A DNA stretch of 64,000 nt from Nymphaea colorata (taxonomy: Eukaryota; Streptophyta; Magnoliopsida; Nymphaeales; Nymphaeaceae). Position 1 is the first letter of the stretch. Every line of letters begins with the position of its first letter. Position numbers and translations under genes: made by a program. Of the stretch, positions 23,676-33,102 are shown one piece after another. The stretch lies in contig NC_045138.2 in NCBI RefSeq assembly GCF_008831285.2, forward strand, positions 23,841,934 to 23,905,933, written 5' to 3'. Below the pieces are notes generated by a model. That model saw nothing but the letters and a program-made list of their open reading frames with translations. It ran no database searches and was not told where the DNA came from.

Positions 23676-24892
23676 GCCAATGCCATGCAGAACTCTCCTT
23701 TTACAACTCACCATTTCCTGTCATGGCTTAGATAAGGGGAAGCCAGCAACCCAACAGTCAGAAGAGTCATTTTTTCTATCATCTGAATGCAAAGATGTCA
23801 GGATCCGTTTAGAGTGCTCAGTCGTAGGGGAAAACACTGGTCCTGGAGTAGAAGGTTGTAAATTCTCAGTTGTCTTCTGGGTCATGAAGATGAAGTCACT
23901 ATTTGATGTCATTATAACTAGATGGCAACCTTCTCGCGTTGAAAAGGCAACATCTTGAAGACTACTTCCATGGATGAAGGATCCCTTCTTCTTTCCTAGT
24001 CATGATGCTGATATCAGTTGACCTAATCTTTGACAAATCAGATTAGATATATCAGACCCCTGAATACACAATCTTCCTTAGCTGCCACCTCCCAAATCCT
24101 ATGGGGCCTGCCTCCCTGCTTCTGAAGGCATGCAATCTCTCCTTTTGACTAATGTTTTCCATAATTCTCTCTGTCATGTCCACACTTTATGGGCCCTTTA
24201 CCACTACCCTTAATCCTTTGCTATGTTTTCCAAAATGTTCTTGGGGGTGAATGTTTCCACATATCCAAGAATGCCCTTGTAAGTGTAAGAGGGATTCAAA
24301 TGTAAAGGTGCGTCAGGAGTAATACCAATCTGAAGGCCATCCATGGACCATAGATGCCATATGCAAATTTGGGGGATTGAGTCAGTGTGCATGCAACAAA
24401 TATACACCAAGAAGGACATTGGGGTATTTTTTGAATTTTTTTTATAAAGTATAAGGCATTTTAGACTTTTTTTTTCCTTACAATCCTTTGTTTACGCTTA
24501 TAAAAAGTTTTTTTTTTACTTTTAATGAAAATAGTTTGGCCATTGCATACCTTTGTGCATGAAAAAATCGGGCACTAGGACAAGAGTAGCTTATACAACC
24601 AGCTTCACAAATGTGGCGGATTTGCAAGATGGGACCCATAAAAATGAACCCGACTGCTATAGTTATGAAACTAGTTATATACGCTGCCCCTGTTTATGTA
24701 GTTTGATGTGACATTTTAATAATGATAAAAGTGCCTATGACTAATATATATAAAAAGAAACATTTTCTAATGACAAAAAATGAAACCGTAAAAAGAAGAT
24801 TTGGAGATTCGATAAAGGTAAAATTTGTCAGTCTGTCATTATAACCAATATACCCTTTTAATAAGTAAAAAAGCATTTACATTTTTTTTGTC
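23676..24892. other. Intergenic DNA, nothing recognised
   Basis: Frames at 23680-23958 (plus) and 24210-24419 (minus) are 92 and 69 codons. Neither shows a domain signature or splice partners. Confidence 0.35.
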
Positions 24893-25205
24893 TCACTCAT
24901 AACGTTAGCTCATTATCTCTTAAATATTTTATTATCTCATAAACATTATCTCATACTTATGTTTAGTGTTGTCTCATACATCCATCCATCCATTATCTCA
25001 TTATTTCATGAATATTTTATTATCTCGTACTTATTATCTCATACTTATGTTTAACATTATCTCATAAATTTTTTGTTGTCTCATAATTATGTTTAATGTT
25101 ATCTCATGCATCTGTTCGTTCATTATCTCATGCATCTTTTGCTATCTCATAAATATTATCTTATACTTATTTGTTATTTCATATATTTTCTTATCTCATG
25201 CACAT
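24893..25205. repeat. Degenerate AT-rich array built on TATCTCAT
   Basis: About 15 occurrences of TATCTCAT or one-base variants (TGTCTCAT, TATCTCGT, TATTTCAT) lie within 313 bp. They are often joined as ATTATCTCATACTTATGTTTA. Spacing is irregular (about 14-40 bp), suggesting repeated slippage and decay. No function is evident. Confidence 0.65.
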
Positions 25206-25580
25206 ACATATGACGTGTTTGGGCATGAAAGTAAATCTGCATATTGATAGTAAGGTTCACATCAGGCGTACGGTTGTTACATACATGGAGCGGCGTACGC
25301 GTATAGAACTCTCTATCCTATAGTTAAAATACATGCCTTCCATTTTCAAGTACAAAACCCTTCAAGGACAATCCTGCCCTAGTTGAAATTGTCCTAGGAA
25401 TTATAAAGATTGAAGGACAATTCTACCCATGGCCTTTGGAATCACTGCAACCCCATGGATTTCCCTATAGCCTCATTCGAGCAAAGCAGTAGAGTACCAT
25501 CAACAATGAGGCGAGCAGGCCATCAGCAGTGAACAAGGGTTTTCAACGAAGAAAGTGAATAAGGGGTTCACGACAATGCA

Positions 25581-27120
25581 GTGAAGATATTTCCATTGGC
25601 AATTTGGCGAATATTCTTCTTCTGTATATTGGTAGGTTGCTTACCCGTCGTAGTGTCAATAAGGAGAGTAACTGAGACGATGAAGCACCCTCAATTGGCC
25701 AAAACGAAGAAGAATCCTCCAAAGCAAGTAAGAAAGTTGGACAAACTAAAAGATGTGGGCATAGTTGATGACTACAACAATAACATGTTTGATGATATTA
25801 TGGGAAGAACTATTGTACCCGCTGAAGTACTATTAGCCATATCTAAATATGAGGAGCATGTCACTAGTGAGTGAGGCGCCCCATCTTCCTAAGCAGAGAA
25901 AACGAACTGTCATTGGTGGGTTCCATGTCCCCAACCAATGTTGTAGAACGTGTTGTGGTAATTGATGAAAATGCTGTTAGAAATATTATTGCTGATGCTA
26001 AGAAGCACCTACAAGAGAGGATGCCAAATATAAATAAAGAAGCTTAAAGTAGGAAGATGAGAAGATGTCTATTAGAAACCCTGTTGATATGGCTCGGAAG
26101 TTGTCAGATGAGTAGAGAGGCTTGCTAGATCTTGTTGACGAGGCTTAGAGGTAGACAATTAAGAAGTGCTCCTTACCACCAGCAGTTATCAACTCACGAT
26201 TGTCCTCTGAGTAATAGAAGCAAAACCAACTAATGATGGCTAGCAAGTGCTTAGCCATTGAATCAGTGGCGGCATGTGTCAAAACAGGTATAATATCTTC
26301 CTCATTGTTGGCAGTTATCGGCTCATAGAGGGGCTCGCTGGATCTTGTTGTTGAGGCTTAGAAATAGACAATTGAGAAGAAGTGCTCCCTGTCACTAGCG
26401 GTCATCAACTCACAGTTATCCTCTAAGTAACAGAAGCAAAACCGACCAACGATTGCTAGCAAGTCCTTAGCCATCGAACCAATGGTGACATATGTCAAAA
26501 AAATGGTGTGATGTAGGAGAAGCAAAACTCACTGGTAATGAGTAAAAAGTCCCCAACAAACAAGAAAATGGTGGCACATGCGAAAAATGGTGTGATGGAC
26601 GATGGACATCCAGAGGTGGAAAGGTACTTTGCATTGGTAACGGGCAGGAAGTTATCATCCCTTCAACAGAACATATAGCCAGATGTGGTTGAAGCAGACG
26701 TGCGTTTTATCAACATCAGGTAGAAAATTGCAGTCGTCATCATCATCATCCATGGCTAGTAGATAATCAGCGTTGGAAGGGATCAACCATTCTCTGTCAG
26801 CAGACGTTTATACTAACAAGAGAAAGCAAATAGTTATTGCCAATGGCAAAAATCTTTCAAGAAGCTGTAGAGCGGGTGAACCGAGTTGTGGTGGTAGGAG
26901 AGTTATACATGAAGTGAAAGAAGAATACCAAATCAAATGGAAAAGGAAGAGAAGAAGAAGAAAAGAAACAATACAACTAGAAGATGTATTATGCGTTTGG
27001 TAATGAGGAATATGAGAATGAGGAATGTGATGATCAAGAAGATGATTATGTACAAGAAGTAGAAGATGAAAGTGATAAAATAGGAGGAGACAGATTTGGA
27101 CGAGAGAGATGACAAATTCA
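25581..27120 (+). pseudogene. Decayed gene of unknown family with many in-frame stops
   Basis: Coding-like segments follow one another on the plus strand. An open frame at 25581-25874 has a Lys-rich stretch and ..IVDDYNNNMFDD... Continuations contain APHLPKQRKRTVIGGFHVPN, VVVIDENAVRNIIADAKKHL, MSIRNPVDMARKLSDE, a duplicated block, an open frame at 26773-27003 with a basic KWKRKRRRRKE run, and an acidic tail near 27000-27110 in another frame. Nearly all interrupting stops sit where Gln is plausible (DE[stop]RG, EA[stop]R[stop]T, SSE[stop][stop]KQN, SR[stop]SA), as expected from C-to-T change in CAG/CAA. I do not recognise the family; transposon-derived coding is possible. Confidence 0.45.
26114..26594 (+). 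repeat. ~212-bp coding duplication plus a partial third copy
   Basis: 26114-26290 and 26327-26510 align over most of their length (GAGGCTTAG--TAGACAATT, AAGTGCTCC, ATCAACTCAC, TCCTCT-AGTAA, AGAAGCAAAACC, GCTAGCAAGT-CTTAGCCAT). A shorter third block at 26520-26594 repeats AGCAAAAC..AA-AAATGGTG-CA-ATG. Differences between the two main copies are mostly transitions. At one position copy 1 has the stop TAG where copy 2 has CAG (Gln). Read in frame, the unit encodes about 70 residues. Confidence 0.65.
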
Positions 27121-27643
27121 TGGTTTCGAGAGGACAAAAGGAAGAGCTAGGGTTTCAGCAATGGCTCTAAGAAAGAATAATAATAGGAGGAACAACATGT
27201 ATGAAAAGTATTGGGTATTTCTTCCGAATAGCATGTCTTAATACTATGTTTTTTGTTTGTGTTTGTCGCTTGATGCTTGGGCATGTCTTATTCTCAATCA
27301 CTGGCATTGCTTTTACCCTTTGTCTCTAACAATCGTCACTATTGTAAACTTTATTGGTGAATACAAGGAGTTCTTATCAGTTTATAACACATTTTGTCTT
27401 CACTCCTAGTCAATTCATAGGAATTCAACATTGCATTCTCTTTGCTATCTTGTGGCTGTAGGTGTATGATCCTTTTGCTGTTTGATGTGGCTGGCTTATT
27501 GTCCGCCACGATATTCGGAGCTACTAGAGTTCTAGAAGTTATGATTGAGGGCCACACATTTTTATGGCATCTCGACAAAATGTTAACTAATATGGAGAAT
27601 TGCACTTTCTATTTTTCATCTCAATGTTGGAACTCATATACCG
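27121..27643. other. Flank left of the LINE
   Basis: The only frame of note (27442-27654) has no recognisable motif and runs into the LINE target duplication. Nothing else seen. Confidence 0.35.
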
Positions 27644-27659
27644 ACATGTTCTAGTTCAA
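27644..27659 (+). repeat. Left target-site duplication of the LINE
   Basis: ACATGTTCTAGTTCAA here recurs as ACATGTTCCTAGTTCAA at 36313-36329, a 16/17-bp direct repeat differing by one inserted C. A duplication of this length is typical of L1-type insertion, and the pair brackets the LINE coding remnants. Confidence 0.7.
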
Positions 27660-27708
27660 GGAATACCTGTGAGGCCAATCCTCCTCTCCTAGGGCTCGCG
27701 ATCATCCT

Positions 27709-28668
27709 TTGACTGCCGGCTCTTCCCGCCGGCCGGCCTTCAATGACCTGTTCATGTGGGCAACCTCAGCAGCAGCCGAACAAGGAGATGAGGCCACCCA
27801 ATGTAGCCTATGGGATGACGATGGACCAATGCGGCCTGCGATGGCGAAGGAGGCGCTGCGGGAGATTGCAATTCAAGGGATGGGAGAGGCTGAGCCCACC
27901 CGAGCTGTGCGTGCTCCAGTAGAAGATAACAAGGGGTCTTCCAACGGCCATCCAACAAGCACCAATGAGCCTGTACGTCGATCATCGCCGTTGAAAAACT
28001 GGGCAGAGCGTCTAAAGCAAGATGCAATTGAGGAAGATGCCTATAGTGAACTCCTATAGGTTAGCAATGAGAACGAACAACCAACAGTGTACATCCCTGC
28101 AGAAGATATTGAGTTGATGAAGCGGCCGTTCGCTTTCACAGCAACAGGCTATTTCTTTGGTGGAGATACCCGTAGAAATTTTGATTTTGGTTTTACATCC
28201 ACCCAAAGCTGCTTCAAAGTCGTGGCCCTTTTCTAGTGCGAGTAGACTGTCAAGAAGAACTCGCGGTGGTGCTGCGAAATGGAGGTTGGAATCTGGGTGG
28301 AAAAACATTCATCGTCAGCAGATGGTTCCCAGAAATGCCATTGAACGTTGAAGACCCAGTCCTCCTACCTATCTGGATTAGACTGTCGTTTTTCTGGAAC
28401 CATAGGCTTCTCAGTGGAGTTGCCAGATCTTTGGGCGGAGAACTGCTGGAGGTGGACGCACCAACCAAGACCATGCTCCGACTGGCTTTTGCCCGCATAA
28501 GAATTTCAGTCTCGCTGAAATTTGTCCCCAAATCCATAGTCAAACTTGTGCAAGGGAGAGATAAAACCATTACTCAGGAAATCTACTATGAAGAACATCT
28601 CCGATTTTGCCCGGTGTACAAGTCGTGCTCTCACTATATAGAAAACTACAAACCTGTACAGGCTCCTC
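27709..28668 (+). pseudogene. LINE ORF1 remnant (DUF4283-type)
   Basis: 27709-28059 encodes an acidic and basic N-terminal region. After frame changes, 28236-28660 contains GGWNLGGKTFIVSRWFP, LPIWIRLSFF, ARSLGGELLEVDAPTK and YYEEHLRFCPVYKSCSHYIE. These correspond to the W-x-R-L and 'P..C..C...GH' parts of the DUF4283 plus zinc-knuckle architecture of plant LINE ORF1 proteins, which bind RNA. At least two frameshifts are needed, and the end is cut by the Harbinger insertion at 28669-28671. ORF1-like debris resumes at about 32404. Confidence 0.65.
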
Positions 28669-28777
28669 TTACGCCCTGTTTGGTTGGAGGGAAAGGCAGG
28701 GAAAGGAAGAAAGTTTGTCTGGCTGGGAGGGAAGGGAAAGGAAAGGGAGGGAAAGGAAAGGAGAGTCTAGTTTAAAT

Positions 28778-28805
28778 CCAATCCCTCCAAAATTGGAGGG
28801 ATTGG
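28778..28805. repeat. Perfect 13-bp-arm hairpin in the Harbinger left subterminal region
   Basis: CCAATCCCTCCAA and TTGGAGGGATTGG are separated by AA. The inverted repeat lies inside the GGGAAAGG-rich left end. Such motifs could help bind transposase or pair the ends; that is inference. Confidence 0.6.
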
Positions 28806-30747
28806 GAAGGAAAGGAAAGAACACCAATCGTTGCCTCCCTTTCTACCCACAATACCCCTCCACCCACGAGTCTTGTTTTTCTATCAAAAAGTAGGAAAGG
28901 GAAGAGCACGGACTGTTGCCTCCTTCCCCTCCAGGAGAAACAGGGCACACCTGCTGCGATACCCTGTTCCATCGCCGCTGCGACACCCTGTTCCAACGCC
29001 GTCTGAAACAAGGTGAGTTTTTCTCTACCTTTTTCTGTTTTCAGTTGCTGTGTTTTTCTGATTTTGGTTGCTGCGTTTTTCTGATTTTGGTTGCTGCCCA
29101 CTTCGTCGCATGATACACCTTTTTTCAGTTTTACTATTGAAAGATGTACATTCAATTTGCAAAAGACAAACTACATAATGACTGTCGATTTTCAGTTTTC
29201 TGTAACTTTCTCGATTCAATACAATAGAAACCCGCTGTTCTTTTTTCATCTGAAGATTGGTTTTGTTGGTTAAATGGAAAATTCAGAACGGACTAATGGT
29301 TATGTGATTTGTTGTTAAAAAGATAGTACGTTAAAATAAGGGTTGAGGTTTCAGAAAGCAGCGAACAGTGAACAAGAAGAAGAGAAATCCAATTTTTTAA
29401 AGCAGATCTCAATGTAACTACAGTATGGAGGATTGGAGCATGGTAATAGTGAATGTGAAAGCCTGTTTAAAATCTTGCAATGTTTGCAATGACCATATAA
29501 TTGTCGAAAGAAAACTGGTATTGCAAAGTGCAACAGTCAATCTTTTCTTTATTCTTAGACGGTGAGGGGACTAGTGTTCTGGCCGTGGTGATTTAACCTC
29601 ACACAGTCGGCCCCTCAACAAGTTTAAAACTTTGATTAGCCTTTGGACACTGATCTAAACATTTAACCTCTTGACAGTCACCAAACATCCCACATGATGT
29701 GGCTTTTTGAAAACTGTTCATCAAGATGGTTGTTGTTGCTGGTGTAAGCAGATTGATGTTAGTTTAAACACTAGATTGGTGTTAGGAATGCATTTAGAAG
29801 TAGTTGAATGTAGCATATGTGGACTAAATATATGATCTTGGCAGGCTTGTAAGCTTGTGGACGATGGTGCCAACCATGAAATTTGTGGTTTTGGTATCCT
29901 TCTGTATTAGGAGTCCATAACAGCATGTAACCCGATCTGCAATTTCTTTTTTTTTTTTTTGGAAAAAAATGTGCGTGAATCTTTTCCTGTGCTCAGAAAG
30001 GAAAAGGCTTTGCCAATGCTTTGTACCTTCAAGCGACCAATGCACATGTCACAGTTGTAGGCTTGACATGGATGTGGTGACAAATCTGGTGGTCCTCTCA
30101 GCAGAGCCACCAAGTGCAACATTTATCAGACATGGAATTTTGGTCATTGATCTGTTATGCCCATGTGGAAACTAGAATTTCCTTCAGTAACAACACTTCA
30201 GATTCTAATTGTCGAACAAAGGTTGAGGATGTATACGTCACTGGTTAATTGTTAAACAGTTTCAGCAATGACATGTTTACTGTAATCAGCTAAGAAGCAT
30301 AGCCACATGAATGATAGATGATAGATGCATGGTCAAGACAAGTTCTTCTTTTTTCCAATTTTAGACAAGAAAACTTCACGTGACTATGCTTCTTGCGATG
30401 GTTGTATTCTGTTCATTTCTGTAGTTATGATTTAGATAGTTTACTTTCTCTTGCTCGTGATATGTACACATCAGTAGATTCAAAAACTAATATTTTAGGC
30501 ATTGAAGCTTGATTGTTGCTGGTTGCTGACTTCTGTCAGTCTAGACCTGCGGCACTTACAGAACATCAGGCTTGTCCACTATCACAAGTATGTTCAGTAT
30601 TTGCTATACAACAGTCACACTCAGCTTCTCGGTGTGCTATCTACTCTTCAGTTCTAGTGCTTGACGATCGACAATGCTTCCCAATATAATCGCTAGTTAT
30701 ATATTTAGCTTGCAGCTTGTCACATATTAGAAGACATATTAGAAAAC

Positions 30748-31749
30748 ATGAGACGACGCCAACAACAAGTCGTTCTATTTTTATGTTATATTTTTTATTA
30801 TTTCATACGTCGTAGACAACGTCGGCAACAACTTGTGCATCGATCAATTGGACTATCTTATGAAGAAAGACAAAAAATTAGAGATCAAATTATATATAAA
30901 TTAGATGATGATGTTAAATGTCGCAATATAACATGCATGGGAACATCAACTTTCAAAGAGTTATGTGATATTCTTCGACATGAGGGTGGACTATGTAATA
31001 TTGATTCAAGGTCAAATATGTGGACTGCTGAACCCGAAGTATGGAAGCCACTAATAGACGTACCTAATTTTCTTTTTAGCAATTTAATATTATTTTTTTA
31101 TAATTTACTTTTTATGTTAAATATGAGTTTCTTTGACGTTGTTATTTTTTTTTTTGTGTTTTTTATAGGCAAATCCAATGGCAAGAAAGTGGATGATGGC
31201 ACGTGTTCTGAACTATGAAAAGCTAGTAAATTTATTTGGTAAGGATAGAGCAACAGGGGAAGGAGCAATGACAGCGAAAGAAAAGTGCAGCCGAATGACT
31301 TCAACGTGTGAGAGTGTTGGCAAGACAATCCAGCTTATTGATGAAATGGTTTATCAAAATCAAACAGTATTAGAACCATTTATCAACCTAGGAGACAGTG
31401 TGAAGTCCAAGTTGAGCCCAACACAGGTTCATTGTTAAAGCGTAAAAGGAGAAGAAGTGCAAATGAAGATGATTTAAAAGAGATTGAAATAATGGAAGAT
31501 GCTTTTGAGAAAGTTGCTAATGCAATTGAAAAAAGTAATGTCGTACCAGAGCCGAGACAGTCAAATAAATATTCTAAAGAAGACATATTTCCAGCATTTG
31601 AAGTTATTGGTCTTGAAGAAGAGTTACAAACCGAAGCATATCTTTATCTTACTGATGATAAAGATAGGATGAAAACATTTTTTGCTTGTCCTTCTTCTAA
31701 GCGAAAGAATGTTTTACTTAGGATGCTTAGCAGAGCTGGAATTATGTAA
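30748..31749 (+). pseudogene. Harbinger-derived frame: PIF N-terminus joined to Myb/SANT-like protein
   Basis: The first part (30748 to about 31063) encodes a basic, Arg-rich segment and then RSIGLSYEERQKIRD and TFKELCDILRHEGGL, matching the N-terminal region of PIF-type transposases. A GT..AG intron (about 31064-31169) leads into ANPMARKWMMARVLNYEKLV and LFGKDRATGEGAMT, typical of the Myb/SANT-like domain (Myb_DNA-bind_3) of Harbinger ORF1 proteins. After a one-base frame change near 31425, a basic region and IFPAFEVIGLEEELQTEAYL..FF.CPSSKRKNVLLRML complete the usual C-terminus. The catalytic DDE domain is absent. The frame change makes it a pseudogene unless spliced out. Confidence 0.65.
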
Positions 31750-31947
31750 CACATAATGTTGTTTTTTATTTTGCTATGTGATTTTTTTTTGTCTTTAGAC
31801 AATTATTTTGTTTACCAACATTTTGTTTGATTGATCTAAAGTTATTACTTAAGAGGATATTGCCCTGTTGTTCTGATGTCTTCACTCTCTTTTTATGTAA
31901 GTTTTTGATGACTATTGGTGACTATCTCACGTTAAAACCTCTCTCTC

Positions 31948-31950
<3 letters not shown>

Positions 31951-32017
<67 letters not shown>
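31951..32017. repeat. Compound (TA)n-(GA)n microsatellite inside the Harbinger element
   Basis: About 25 TA units pass directly into eight GA units. A CTCTCTCTTTCTCTCT stretch follows at about 32030-32046. Confidence 0.9.
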
Positions 32018-32018
<1 letters not shown>

Positions 32019-33102
32019 ATCCAAAGACCTCTCTCTCTTTCTCTCTATACCAGGGCTTTCATTTTGGGACAATAGAAGATCCAAGCGTCATTGGGGTGGG
32101 AAACACACGAGCAAGGTGGGGTGGGCATTTTGGTTTTGTTTTTTCGATCGTGTCTTTCTGAAACCTCTCAATTTTTTAAACATTTTGACTGTTAGGGGTA
32201 TTATTGTAAAGTATTATAAATTATATCTTTTCATTTCCATTATGTAGTCCAAACAAACATGATTTTAGTCTTTATTTTTCTTTCTATCTAAACAAGCTTT
32301 TTAATCACATCTTTCATTTCTTTTCCATTTCATTCATTCCCTTCCTTTTATCTTCCCTTCCCTTTCCTTTCCCTCCCTTTCCCTCGAGCCAAACAGGGCG
32401 TTAGACAAGAAACAACTTAGCCTAAACTCAGCTTCGGTTGGTCAGAAATGAAGATTCTAAAGAGGCAATGAAGGCCAGCTATGACTGCAAGGAAGGATGT
32501 TTCCCCAACTAAAACTGAAACGAACTCCAACCGATTTGCTGTATTGACTCACAGGCCCCTCGGAACTCGTTGAAGTAAGAGGTAAAGAGAAAGGTGAAGA
32601 ACCACAAGTAACTCCGTGCACACCCATTCATCAACCTCAGCCTCAACCTTCCCCCTCACTGGATGCCTCACCTCCTCAAGGGAACATACCTCAGAATTGC
32701 AGGCAACCGCTCAAAGAGTTAAGCAGTTTTGAAGTTATGAACTGACGGGGAGCCCAGGTAGGGTTGTGCAGGTTGATATCAGAATAATATTACCCTTATT
32801 CCCCAAGTTGAGCCTGGGCAGGGCTATGCAGGGACCTCGCAATTGTGCAGTTCTGTAAGCGAGACATATTATGAAGGAAATGACACTCCGCCTCAATATG
32901 ATGTGGCAGTTGGGGACACTCTTGAACCATCTGCTATGTTAGAAGAGGCTCTTACTGATACACAGATGTTAGAGGAGCAGACAATGGGGAGCTTGAGGCA
33001 GCTTGCAGTACTGCCCAACAAGGGATAGAGGTCCAAATGATTGATTCGAGCTAAGATTAGTCTCTCTTGTGCTTTTCTATTGGCTTCTTTGGTTTAGTCT
33101 TT

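Larger units (their letters stand above)
28672..32400 (+). mobile_element. PIF/Harbinger element (non-autonomous), 3,729 bp
   Basis: The element starts CGCCCTGTTTGGTTGGAGGG and its right end, in reverse complement, starts CGCCCTGTTTGGCTCGAGGG. The match continues through AAAGG-AGGGAAAGGAA, for about 35-40 bp in all. It is flanked by TTA at 28669-28671 and TTA at 32401-32403, the 3-bp TTA/TAA duplication typical of this superfamily. It interrupts the LINE ORF1, so it arrived later. It carries a PIF-type N-terminal and Myb/SANT-like coding remnant, but no DDE catalytic domain could be found, so it cannot move by itself. Internal DNA is AT-rich with a (TA)n tract near the right end. Confidence 0.85.
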
